DNA of 64,000 nt. Origin: Sphingobacterium sp. LZ7M1 (lineage in GTDB: Bacteria > Bacteroidota > Bacteroidia > Sphingobacteriales > Sphingobacteriaceae). Both the position numbers and the translations under genes were made by a program. The stretch is from NCBI RefSeq assembly GCF_024296865.1, contig NZ_CP101134.1:1922001-1986000 (forward strand), in the 5' to 3' direction. Below the pieces are notes generated by a model. That model did no database searches and was not told the origin of the DNA. It saw only the letters and a program-made list of their open reading frames with translations. Of this stretch, positions 1 to 7,810 are shown in pieces; the first letter of the stretch is position 1; each line of letters begins with the position of its first letter.

Positions 1-10
1 AAGAGGAGAT

Positions 11-634
11 ATGTTTGGAAAATTAAGAAACTTGGATCGTGCATTTCAGCAAGTACGCCTATTCAGTATATTGACTGTATCTGGGAGCCTTATACTGAGC
101 TTTTATGCACTGTATCAGAGTTTCAGGTCAGTACGCGGCATGCAGGACCGAATCTATGTCCTTGCACAGGGAAAAGCCATGGAGGCTTACGCCAGCAATC
201 GCGGAGAAAATTTTAACGCAGAGGCAAAAAGTCATATCGCAAATTTTCACCAGCTGTTCTTCAATTTGGTACCCGACGAGCAGGCTAACCGCAAGAATAT
301 CCGAATGGCGCTGTACTTGGCGGACCAGCGTGCCCACCGCGTCTACTCGGATCTCGTGGAAAGCGGTTATTATATCAACTTGGTTTCGGGAAATGTCAGC
401 CAGAAGATCGCAGTTGATAGTATCCAGCTTTTTGAGCGTCAGCTGGAGATGCATTTTCGCTTTTTTGGCAAGCAAACCATCACCAGAAGTAGCCAAATCG
501 TTGTCCGCTCGCTCATTACGGAGGGGTCTCTAAGAGAAATCGCGCGATCGGACCATAATCCGCACGGGCTGTTGATTGAACAATGGAAGACACTGGAAAA
601 CAAGGATATTGAAGTCGCCCAAAGAAATCGATAA
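11..634 (+). CDS. traK: Conjugative transposon protein TraK
   Basis: This 207-aa protein closely resembles the TraK family of CTnDOT-type conjugative elements, a component of the Bacteroidetes type IV mating apparatus (VirB8-like position). Family-like stretches include an N-terminal hydrophobic segment at residues 20-40, the HQLFF and ALYLADQRAHRVY region mid-protein, and the C-terminal SDHNPHGLLIEQW and LENKD block. A strong purine-rich ribosome-binding site (AAGAGGAGAT) lies directly before the ATG at 11. It is the first of a run of tra genes in the same direction, so the operon begins left of the window. Confidence 0.9.
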   Translation: MFGKLRNLDRAFQQVRLFSILTVSGSLILSFYALYQSFRSVRGMQDRIYVLAQGKAMEAYASNRGENFNAEAKSHIANFHQLFFNLVPDEQANRKNIRMALYLADQRAHRVYSDLVESGYYINLVSGNVSQKIAVDSIQLFERQLEMHFRFFGKQTITRSSQIVVRSLITEGSLREIARSDHNPHGLLIEQWKTLENKDIEVAQRNR

Positions 635-674
635 ATCCATATTAAAAATGTAAGAATCTTGGAAGGAGGGGAAG

Positions 675-980
675 ATGGAAAGGTTAGATATGGTTCTTAA
701 AGACCGGCATGCAATCGCACTAAAAAAGAGATCAGTGGCGTGGCCTTTGGATCCCGTGTTTTGCTTTATTACGTTCTCAAGCGTGCTGGTGCTGGTACAC
801 ATCCATCTATTAATACGTTTAACAGAAATGGTTCGGGCAGTATATCGCGTGCCACATAAATTTCACCTGCATCAAAGCAAACAGCTGAATTTTCCTCCTC
901 CTATACAGCCCATCATTCTAAAACACGATACTTTACAAATGGATCCCTGCTATTACCAAGGACTTCCAACGACTTTTTAA
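675..980 (+). CDS. Small membrane protein at the traL position
   Basis: The 101-aa product has one hydrophobic segment at about residues 24-48 and a basic N-terminus. I do not recognise the sequence itself. Its place between traK and traM and its length match TraL of CTnDOT-type elements, so it is probably that small inner-membrane transfer component. A clear Shine-Dalgarno-like GGAAGGAGGGGAAG precedes the ATG, supporting real translation. The second half is Pro/His-rich and low in conserved features. Confidence 0.6.
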   Translation: MERLDMVLKDRHAIALKKRSVAWPLDPVFCFITFSSVLVLVHIHLLIRLTEMVRAVYRVPHKFHLHQSKQLNFPPPIQPIILKHDTLQMDPCYYQGLPTTF

Positions 981-1007
981 GTAAAAATAAACACCAAAAT
1001 AAATCGC

Positions 1008-2249
1008 ATGAATAAAATGAAACAATTCCGATGGAGCCGGCGCAAGCAGCAGCTGCTTTTTGCCGCCCCGCTATTGATCCTTCCTGTCGCCGCTCTGGGA
1101 TTTTGGAGTATGGAAAACCTTGAGCAACATAAAAAGGAGACCTTAGACAGCTTAAAAAATGGAACCTTGTTGGATGTTCCACAGGCACAAGTTTCCAGTA
1201 AAGAAGAACCGGACAAAATGGATCTATATGCAAATAGCGTATTCCTTGAGGATGGCCAACCTATAACATCTGTCCCTCTGAACGAAAATTGGAACCAGCA
1301 GTCGGTCGACAGCATTCATGACGGAGCATTCTCTTCAACAGATGATGCCTTTATGAACCTCGAGGCATCAAATGAAGGTTCTCAACAAGTGGCAGTGCTG
1401 GAAAAACGCTTGCTTTCCCTGCAGGCCCAGCTGAACCAACAGAGACCTCCCTTGCAGGAAAATCAATACGAAAACATGGCAAGACCCTTAACCTCTCCAA
1501 TTTCTTCAGATGTCCAAAGGCTTGAACTGTTGATGGAAAAGATGGAAACGGGGAATACGGAAGACCCAGAACTCGCTCAGCTTTCAAGCATGCTCGAGAA
1601 AATCATTTCGATTCAGCATCCCGAACGCCTGCAGCAGGAAATGCAGCAAGAAGCTCTGGCACTACAACCTGCTATTTATGAAGTGACTGGTGAACGGGAT
1701 CTTGTACCACGCAGTTTGATGCTGGATAACGTTGTTGAAGGTGAAGTAGAAGGATTTTTTGGACTGGGTGATCCGGGGGAAATGCAGCTGCAAAAGGAAA
1801 ATGCCATTCAGGCTGAAATCTACGGAGAACAAACGGTTGTCAATGGATCCACCTTAAGGATAAGCTTGAGAGAGGACGTTCAACTTGCTGGTTCAAAGCT
1901 AAAGAAAGGCAGCATGCTATTCGGTGTGGTCGGCCTGCAAGGCGATCGACTTCAGGTCAGGATCAGTGGAATTCGTATGGATCAGTCTTTACTGCCCGTG
2001 GAACTAGCGCTCTTTGACTTGGACGGGATTGCGGGCATCTATATTCCGGGATCCATCGCCCGGGAAGGTGCCAAGAACGCTTTAGATCAAGGCATACAAG
2101 CCATGCGATTCAGTGAATTGAATGAATCGCTGAGTGGAAAGGCGATCGATGTGGGAATCGATGCGGCAAAGGATCTGCTTGCCAGAAAAGCGAAGCTAAT
2201 CAAGGTGACCATTAAGGACGGATACCGGGTCTTGCTTAAGCAGAAATAA
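1008..2249 (+). CDS. traM: Conjugative transposon protein TraM
   Basis: The 413-aa protein has the TraM layout: a basic N-terminus, one membrane anchor at about residues 18-36, a long Gln/Glu-rich linker, and a conserved C-terminal domain (about 250-413). The C-terminal stretches GSMLFGVVGLQGDRL and LPVELALFDLDG are typical of the family. TraM is a VirB10-like component spanning the envelope in Bacteroidetes conjugation machinery. It lies 27 bp after the traL-position gene and 35 bp before traN, consistent with one operon. Confidence 0.88.
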   Translation: MNKMKQFRWSRRKQQLLFAAPLLILPVAALGFWSMENLEQHKKETLDSLKNGTLLDVPQAQVSSKEEPDKMDLYANSVFLEDGQPITSVPLNENWNQQSVDSIHDGAFSSTDDAFMNLEASNEGSQQVAVLEKRLLSLQAQLNQQRPPLQENQYENMARPLTSPISSDVQRLELLMEKMETGNTEDPELAQLSSMLEKIISIQHPERLQQEMQQEALALQPAIYEVTGERDLVPRSLMLDNVVEGEVEGFFGLGDPGEMQLQKENAIQAEIYGEQTVVNGSTLRISLREDVQLAGSKLKKGSMLFGVVGLQGDRLQVRISGIRMDQSLLPVELALFDLDGIAGIYIPGSIAREGAKNALDQGIQAMRFSELNESLSGKAIDVGIDAAKDLLARKAKLIKVTIKDGYRVLLKQK

Positions 2250-2284
2250 TAAAGAGTCAACAACATTTAATCAATAGATAGATC

Positions 2285-3091
2285 ATGAAAAACATCATTA
2301 TGTACTTGGCAATCCTTGGGATCTGGTATCCTTGGAATGCCGCGGCTCAGCAGAGGAAGCCGACGAAACTCGCCATAAGCCATAACAAAACCACCAATAT
2401 TGTCTTTCCTTTTTCCATTGTCGGTGTTGATCGCGGAAGTCCGGATATTTTGGTGCAGAAAGCCCAAGGTGTCGCACACATCCTGCAGGTAAAATCTTCC
2501 ATAGCCGATTTTGACACCACAAACCTCTCGGTTATTACCGGAGATGGACGTCTGCACAGCTTTATATTAAGCTATGCAAAATCACCAAAGGAGCTCGAGT
2601 ATGTTGTTCCTAAAATCAGTAGCAGACAGATTCCGGGGCCAGATGCCAATGAGGAGTGCTTGGAATCAAATATCAGATTATTAAAACAGCTACCTACCGA
2701 TAAGCTGATTAAAAGTAGCAAAGCATTCGGTATGGAATGTGCGCTTCAGGGATTATTCGTGCAAGATAACCTGTTTTATTTCGTATTCCAGATCAGCAAT
2801 AAATCGGCTATCGATTATGACATGGAAAACCTGAGGTTCTTTGTCCGGGATAATAAACAGGTCAAAAGGACAGCATCCCAAGAACTTGAAATCAGCCCGA
2901 TCCCTACACCTAAAAGCAACGTATCGGTGGCAGGTTCTGCAAAACAAAAAATCGTCTATGTGCTCCCCAAATTTACGCTGGCCGATCAAAAACACCTGCT
3001 GATAGAAATCAAGGAGAAAGATGGCGGAAGAAATTTTGAAATACGGCTGAAAAACAAAGACCTGATGAAGGCGAAATGGATAAACGATTAA
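2285..3091 (+). CDS. traN: Conjugative transposon protein TraN
   Basis: The 268-aa protein begins with a signal peptide (hydrophobic residues 4-20, AAAQQ cleavage region). It then carries the TraN hallmark opening, with KTTNIVFPFSI and VDRGS early on. TraN is a VirB9-like periplasmic/outer-membrane component that couples to TraM. In CTnDOT-type elements traO, traP and traQ usually follow; here an accessory gene starts immediately after, so the transfer module is shortened or rearranged. Confidence 0.88.
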   Translation: MKNIIMYLAILGIWYPWNAAAQQRKPTKLAISHNKTTNIVFPFSIVGVDRGSPDILVQKAQGVAHILQVKSSIADFDTTNLSVITGDGRLHSFILSYAKSPKELEYVVPKISSRQIPGPDANEECLESNIRLLKQLPTDKLIKSSKAFGMECALQGLFVQDNLFYFVFQISNKSAIDYDMENLRFFVRDNKQVKRTASQELEISPIPTPKSNVSVAGSAKQKIVYVLPKFTLADQKHLLIEIKEKDGGRNFEIRLKNKDLMKAKWIND

Positions 3092-3102
3092 ATATACCAA
3101 TC

Positions 3103-3890
3103 ATGAACAGCAAAAATTTTGAATACCTACGTGAACAGGTCAAGTTCACCGGTTTCGGAGAAGGATTAGAAAATGAATTACGTGAAGCGCTGACTCAAGG
3201 AAAGCCAGCTTTCACATTAGACTTTCATGCCCAATACCAAGAGGATTACCTGCAGGCAAGTCTCAATTTCAGCAAATCCAAGGAAACGGATTTCTATTTT
3301 TTCAATTCGTACAAAATGGAACTTCAGAAGCAGGGTGCTAGCCAAGAGCTTAGCCAGCAATTCTATATCCATAAGGGAAAGAACATCACGATGAAGGAAG
3401 CCTATAACCTGCTCAGTGGCCGTTCGGTCTATAAAGAGTTAACCAACCAAAACGGGGAGGACTATAAAGCTTGGCTGCAATTGGATTTTAGGCAGACAGA
3501 CTCGTTTGGGAATTACAAAATGAATCAATATCACGACAACTACGGATTTGATCTATCCAAAGAATTGGAAGGGATCGGTATTGAATCTTTCAAGAACAGC
3601 AATACCGAGATGAATTTCTTGATTCACTGAAAAAGGGAAACCTACAATCTGCGAACATGCTGCGAGGTGAAGAGACAATCAATATCTTTGTGGAGGCAAA
3701 TCCGCAATACAAAACCATCAATATCTATGATACCAATAATAAGAAAATTAGCCAATCCATACCTCAACATCAACGAAAGGAACAAGCACAAGAAGAAAAA
3801 AAGTCTGCGAAGGTGAAAAAGGGAATAGCAGCTGATGGAGAATCCGCCGAAAAGCCTTCCAAGCGGAAAGTAAAACAATCCTTAGGATAA
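3103..3890 (+). pseudogene. Frameshifted mobile-element accessory protein
   Basis: Two consecutive reading frames make one protein of about 260 aa of a type I know from Bacteroidetes mobile elements (N-terminus MNSKNFEYL, middle KEAYNLLSGR and AWLQLDFRQTDSFGN). Frame 1 stops at 3628-3630 after NTEMNFL. The next frame resumes without gap as DSLKKGNLQSANMLRGEE and then a Lys-rich tail. Inserting one base near 3618 restores a continuous product, so this is a one-base deletion or a sequence error. The ATG at 3103 is preferred over 3076, which would overlap traN. Function is unknown. Confidence 0.7.
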
Positions 3891-3894
3891 TATC

Positions 3895-4203
3895 ATGCAT
3901 TCTGCAAATGGATTGGAGCTGATCAGCAAGTTTATGAAAGGAATTGCGAACGACGGTCGCATCGGTTCGACCCATATTGCGATATATACTGCCATTTGGA
4001 TATATTGGATGGAATGTGATCGGCCAGCCTACATTCAGGCCTATTGTCGGCAGATCATGCCTATGGCTAAGATCCGGGCATCTAGTACCTATTATGGGTG
4101 TTTATCCGACTTGAATGATTTTGGTTACTTGCATTATGAACCCTCGTACAACCGAAATAAACCGAGTCGTATAAGCCTATATAGAATAGAGACAGGATTT
4201 TGA
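3895..4203 (+). CDS. Winged-helix-like mobile-element protein
   Basis: The 102-aa protein resembles a conserved small family found beside transfer genes in Bacteroidetes elements. It has an STHIAIYTAIWIYW helix, then a candidate helix-turn-helix (AKIRASSTYYGCLSDLNDFGYL, about residues 58-80) and a wing-like YEPSYNRNKPSRI segment. A DNA-binding regulatory role is inferred from this pattern only. It begins 4 bp after the frameshifted gene and is followed by a terminator-like hairpin. Confidence 0.6.
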   Translation: MHSANGLELISKFMKGIANDGRIGSTHIAIYTAIWIYWMECDRPAYIQAYCRQIMPMAKIRASSTYYGCLSDLNDFGYLHYEPSYNRNKPSRISLYRIETGF

Positions 4204-4223
4204 AATAATGGGAAATTAGAAAA

Positions 4224-4262
4224 TGGTGCTGCCTTGTCGATTATGAAAAGGCAGCATTTTTT
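4224..4262 (+). terminator. Rho-independent terminator after the tra-side operon
   Basis: TGCTGCCTT (4227-4235) pairs perfectly with AAGGCAGCA (4248-4256) and is followed by a T run. It closes the operon that ends at 4203. Confidence 0.8.
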
Positions 4263-4274
4263 ATGAGGAGATAG

Positions 4275-4466
4275 TTGATGAATGAACAAGGAAAAGGAAC
4301 ACCAATGAACATGGAGAAGAGCGATCAGTCAAAAAAGCCTTTGGAAATAGAACGTCAAAAGACCATTAAACTATTGACAGAAATCATCCTTCAGAACGTG
4401 CGGAGAAGGTACCTAGAAACTGATTTTGGAATTTGGGGATATAAAAGACCCTCTCGAAGAAAATAA
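4275..4466 (+). CDS. Small hypothetical protein
   Basis: The 63-aa basic protein has a GAGGAG ribosome-binding site upstream. It consists of a charged N-terminal half and one amphipathic helix (about residues 28-48). I do not recognise it. Small Lys/Arg-rich ORFs of this kind are common near tyrosine or serine recombinases in Bacteroidetes elements. An internal ATG at residue 12 could be the real start. Confidence 0.45.
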   Translation: MMNEQGKGTPMNMEKSDQSKKPLEIERQKTIKLLTEIILQNVRRRYLETDFGIWGYKRPSRRK

Positions 4467-4489
4467 ATGTTAAATAATTTTGCTTAAAC

Positions 4490-4524
4490 CGGATTAATTC
4501 CGATTTTTATGTAAATATTTAACA
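4490..4524 (+). promoter_or_regulatory. abiE operator/promoter, shared with the recombinase promoter
   Basis: CGGA-N4-TTCCGATTT is followed nine bases later by TATTTAACA, ending at the abiEi start codon. The same arrangement with identical spacing occurs at 6062-6096 before the serine recombinase. TGTTAAAT at 4468 and ATTTAACA at 4517 also form an inverted repeat around it. AbiEi-type antitoxins bind inverted repeats in their own promoter, so this is the likely autoregulatory operator. Confidence 0.6.
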
Positions 4525-5162
4525 TGAAAGTCGAAGATGCCTTATTGAATTACCGTGAGCAGGTGCTTACACGCCAAATTCTCCTGAGTTTGCTGAATGA
4601 CTATCAACGTCCCAATGACAAGATCAGCGAAATGATCAAACAGGGGAAATTGATTCCATTAAAGAATGGCCTTTATATTCCGGGACCGAATTTGCGTATG
4701 GGTCCACCTAGTCATAAATTAATTGCCAACCATCTTTGGGGGCCAAGTTATGTATCTTTGGATTCTGCACTTTCATTTTGGGGGATGATTCCAGAAAAGG
4801 TTTTTGAAGTGTTATCCTGTACCACTAAATTGGCCAAGTATTATCAAACGCCTATCGGCCGTTTTCGGTATTACCATGTTGAAGAAAGCTACTACTCTTT
4901 GGGAATTAAAAGCGTCAAGGTAACTGAGAGGCAGAGCGTACTGATGGCGAGCCCCGAAAAAGCACTCTTTGACCGGATCATCCTCACTTCGGGCATTTTA
5001 TTGAGAAGTAAATTACAAACTGAATCATTTTTATTTGAAGATCTACGAATGGATGGTGATCAACTGTCCATGTTGGATGTGCAAATGATGGAGGAATGGT
5101 TGAAGTTCTCACCTAAAAAGAAAAGCCTTGAATGGTTAATTAGGGTCATTAAAAACAATTGA
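4524..5162 (+). CDS. abiEi: AbiEi-type antitoxin / transcriptional regulator
   Basis: The 212-aa protein has the AbiEi pattern. An N-terminal winged helix (about residues 10-60) ends in the family-typical GKLIPLKNGLYIPG. It is followed by the YVSLDSALSFWGMIPE segment and an SPEKALFD motif near residue 148. Members repress their own operon and counteract the AbiEii nucleotidyltransferase in type IV toxin-antitoxin and phage abortive-infection pairs. It overlaps or abuts the next gene, as expected of such a pair. Confidence 0.82.
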   Translation: MKVEDALLNYREQVLTRQILLSLLNDYQRPNDKISEMIKQGKLIPLKNGLYIPGPNLRMGPPSHKLIANHLWGPSYVSLDSALSFWGMIPEKVFEVLSCTTKLAKYYQTPIGRFRYYHVEESYYSLGIKSVKVTERQSVLMASPEKALFDRIILTSGILLRSKLQTESFLFEDLRMDGDQLSMLDVQMMEEWLKFSPKKKSLEWLIRVIKNN

Positions 5163-5167
5163 TTATT

Positions 5168-6019
5168 ATGATAAAAGAATGGCTGGCATCCTATGGACCA
5201 AAGAATCAAGAACAGGCATTCTCTGCCCTTCGTGAGATTATGCAAGAAGTAGCCTTGGCTGGTCTTCAACGATCTGGATTTTTTGAGAAGGCGGCATTTT
5301 ATGGAGGTACTGCCCTCCGTATATTCTACGGACTGGATCGTTTTTCAGAAGACTTGGATTTTTCATTGCTATCGAGTGATCCTGAGTTTTCGTTGGAACC
5401 TTATTTTAAAGGACTGGTGGAGGAGTTTGCTAATGTTGGGTTGCAAGTAAGTATCAAAGAAAAGAAAAAGACTAAAGGAACTTCGATCGATTCTGCCTTC
5501 TTAAAACCGGAAACAGTCTGGAGAGAACTGATCCTAGAAGGAATGGTGCTAGAGGCGGGCTTGGGTGCAATGGTTGGTCTCAAGATCAAATTGGAGGTGG
5601 ATAGACAACCACCATTGCGTTTTGAAACCGAGGAGAAGCTTCTGATAAAACCTTTCTCTTTTTATGTAAAATGCTTTACCAAATCCAATCTATTTGCAGG
5701 AAAAATGCATGCCTTACTATTTCGTAAATGGAAAAATAGGGTGAAGGGTAGGGATTGGTATGACCTAGAGTGGTACATCAGAAAAGGAGTTCCATTGAAT
5801 CTGGATCATTTCCTAGCCAGAGCGCAAGATACAGGAAACTGGACGAATTCAACCATCGAGAAAGAAGAATTATTGGATCTTTTGAAGAAACGTATCGACT
5901 CTGTATCCATGGAGGCAGTGAAGGAGGATATTGTCAAATTTATTCCAGATAACAAAAAACTTGATATCTGGTCAAAAAAATATTTCTTGGAACTCATCGA
6001 ACAACTTAAGTTTGAATGA
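5168..6019 (+). CDS. abiEii: AbiEii-type nucleotidyltransferase toxin
   Basis: The roughly 283-aa protein carries the DUF1814/AbiEii nucleotidyltransferase signature: the GGTALRIFYG loop and the FSEDLDFSL acidic motif early on, then KMHALLFRKW and KGRDWYDLEWY in the C-terminal half. AbiEii transfers nucleotides to its target and blocks growth during phage infection. The ATG at 5168 is chosen over an in-frame TTG at 5159 that overlaps the abiEi stop codon. With the upstream gene it forms a complete type IV toxin-antitoxin system. Confidence 0.85.
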   Translation: MIKEWLASYGPKNQEQAFSALREIMQEVALAGLQRSGFFEKAAFYGGTALRIFYGLDRFSEDLDFSLLSSDPEFSLEPYFKGLVEEFANVGLQVSIKEKKKTKGTSIDSAFLKPETVWRELILEGMVLEAGLGAMVGLKIKLEVDRQPPLRFETEEKLLIKPFSFYVKCFTKSNLFAGKMHALLFRKWKNRVKGRDWYDLEWYIRKGVPLNLDHFLARAQDTGNWTNSTIEKEELLDLLKKRIDSVSMEAVKEDIVKFIPDNKKLDIWSKKYFLELIEQLKFE

Positions 6020-6061
6020 TCTCCATCCTCGATAAAATATGTCAATAGAAGCATATAGAAT

Positions 6062-6096
6062 CGGAATTTTTCCGATTTAATATTGTTTATTTAACA
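6062..6096 (+). promoter_or_regulatory. Putative AbiEi-like operator before the serine recombinase
   Basis: CGGA-N4-TTCCGATTT-N9-TATTTAACA repeats the abiE promoter element with identical spacing. TTTAACA (6090-6096) and TGTTAAA (6106-6112) also form a perfect inverted repeat just upstream of the start at 6116. Confidence 0.5.
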
Positions 6097-6115
6097 AATC
6101 CATCCTGTTAAAATT

Positions 6116-7672
6116 ATGAAAAAAGGGATTCGATATTTAAGGTTCAGTAACTATGACCAAAGCCGTCACAGCATCGAACGACAAGATTTTATTACCTCGC
6201 AATGGACAACTAGTGCAGATGTTGAAATAATCGATACTTTCCGGGACGAAGGTTATAGTGCCAAAACATTCGATCGACCGGATGTAAAAGCACTATTTTC
6301 ATTTATCAAAAAGAACCATCGGGAAATTGATTACCTCATTGTTTCTGAACTGACACGCTTCAGCCGAATTACAGGAGATGCGATCAACATGGTCATGAAA
6401 ATCCAAAAGGAATACGGAATAAAAATCGTCAGTGCAGGTCGGGGAATGGTCTACGATGTTACCGATCACAGTTCTTACTTTATGATGGGACTGGAATTTC
6501 TTTTGGGTGATTCGGAAAACATCAAGCGGCAAAACGATATCAACTGGGGTATCTATTCCGCCAAGGCTATCAAAGGGAAATATATTCATGGTGGTGCAGC
6601 GCCTTACGGTTATGTAAAGGTGAGAAGCGAACGCGAAATGAAGTTGGTAATCGAGGAGGAGGAAGCGCAAATAATCCGGAACATCTATGATCTATTTTTA
6701 AAGGATGTCCCCATCTATAAGATTCAGGAAATTGCCATATCCCAAGGGTTCCCGCATACAGGAAATTCTAGCATCCATCGTATTTTAAAGAATCCGCTGT
6801 ACAGTGGTTACCAAAAAGTAAAAGCATGGAAAACCAATCCTGGTGGTATGTTTCCAGTAAAAAATGCAGAACCTATTATCGATCAATATTCTTGGAGCCG
6901 AGCTCAAGAGAAGTTCCGGAAAGAAGAACGGACAGTTGTTACTTTGCATGAGGATATCCCACTTCGAGGATTGTTACAGTGTCACTGTGGACGTTATATG
7001 ACTGGTGCCGCCTCCCGTGGAAAGACAGGACAATATTATTACTATTACCGCTGCAGGCTAACCTCGAAGCATAACAATATCAGTGCAATAAAGGCGCATG
7101 AAAAACTCCTCGATATCCTGAGGTTAATAAGTCTCCCTGAGGATCTCATTCAAGATGTTCGAACGCTGGCCACAGAGCTCTTGAACCATCAAGTTAAAGT
7201 AGAAAAACAGCGCAAAGAAAATAGAAACAAGGAACTTGCGGCAGCCGAAAAATCCTTGCGGTCGGTCGAGGAGAAATGGATCAACAATAGCATTAATCAG
7301 GAGACCTATTCCAGATGGCATAGCGATCTAACGCAAAAAATACAATCGCTAAAACTAAATGATTTTGATCTTGGAAAAGATAAAGAAAGGCTGAAAAAGA
7401 TCCTGAATTCAGAGTTGAATAAGCTCTCGGATCTATCGAAGCTCTATGAATCATCAAATGTCATAGATAAGCGTACGCTACTTTCAAGGGTGTTCAATTT
7501 GGGGCTCATCATCGATAATGGGAGCTATCGAACTCTCGAAATCAATCCTTTGTTTAATCGTAACTTGCAGAAAATGAGTGAATTAAACTTGTTAAAAGTG
7601 ACAAAAAAAGGGATTGAAATGTCTTCAATCCCCTCGGGTGGAGCCGGAGGCTCTTTTTTTATAGCCTTTTAA
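6116..7672 (+). CDS. Large serine recombinase
   Basis: The 518-aa protein is a large serine recombinase. The resolvase domain has catalytic Ser11 in YLRFSNYDQS with SIERQ downstream, and SELTRFSR near residue 80. A recombinase domain (about 165-270) is followed by a zinc-ribbon-like patch (CHCG, YYYYRC) that lacks an obvious fourth Cys, then a coiled coil (about 345-440). It probably integrates or excises the left element. Its last codons run through the 13-bp ssrA-end repeat at 7638-7650, so the native C-terminus was changed when the neighbouring element inserted. Confidence 0.88.
   Translation: MKKGIRYLRFSNYDQSRHSIERQDFITSQWTTSADVEIIDTFRDEGYSAKTFDRPDVKALFSFIKKNHREIDYLIVSELTRFSRITGDAINMVMKIQKEYGIKIVSAGRGMVYDVTDHSSYFMMGLEFLLGDSENIKRQNDINWGIYSAKAIKGKYIHGGAAPYGYVKVRSEREMKLVIEEEEAQIIRNIYDLFLKDVPIYKIQEIAISQGFPHTGNSSIHRILKNPLYSGYQKVKAWKTNPGGMFPVKNAEPIIDQYSWSRAQEKFRKEERTVVTLHEDIPLRGLLQCHCGRYMTGAASRGKTGQYYYYYRCRLTSKHNNISAIKAHEKLLDILRLISLPEDLIQDVRTLATELLNHQVKVEKQRKENRNKELAAAEKSLRSVEEKWINNSINQETYSRWHSDLTQKIQSLKLNDFDLGKDKERLKKILNSELNKLSDLSKLYESSNVIDKRTLLSRVFNLGLIIDNGSYRTLEINPLFNRNLQKMSELNLLKVTKKGIEMSSIPSGGAGGSFFIAF
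7603..7633 (-). terminator. Displaced ssrA terminator
   Basis: Read on the minus strand, GGGATTGAA (7632-7624) pairs with TTCAATCCC (7618-7610) and is followed by seven T. It lies just beyond the 13-bp copy of the ssrA 3' end, where a tmRNA terminator should be. The inserted 31.8-kb element now separates it from ssrA. Confidence 0.6.
7638..7650. other. attL core: 13-bp copy of the ssrA 3' end
   Basis: GTGGAGCCGGAGG is identical to 39437-39449, the 3' end of the tmRNA gene. It lies 160 bp before a tyrosine integrase. This is the expected direct repeat left by integration into ssrA. Confidence 0.75.
7641..7660 (+). terminator. Terminator formed across attL
   Basis: GAGCC-GGA-GGCTC is followed by seven T. 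Half of the hairpin is att core and half is element DNA. It lies inside the last codons of the recombinase reading frame and would terminate rightward transcription. Confidence 0.55.
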
Positions 7673-7769
7673 GGATTTTTACACACTTTACTAATGCCAT
7701 AAGTATCTGTATTTCAGCAATAAAATATCACTTAAGACTTTTATAGATTTTTAGGTATTCTGAAAAATT

Positions 7770-7806
7770 GGGTGTAAATTTGGGTGTAGATATTTTACTT
7801 ACACCC
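7770..7806. repeat. Integrase arm-type repeats, left end
   Basis: GGGTGTAAATTTGGGTGTA (7770-7788) plus an inverted ACACCC (7801-7806) lie just before the integrase start. A near-identical set is at 39370-39403 beside the right att core. This placement fits arm-type binding sites of the element's integrase. Confidence 0.6.
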
Positions 7807-7810
7807 AAAA

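Noticed and set aside
5159..5168. TTG start for the AbiEii gene
   Set aside because: It overlaps the abiEi stop; the ATG at 5168 has better context and keeps all family motifs.
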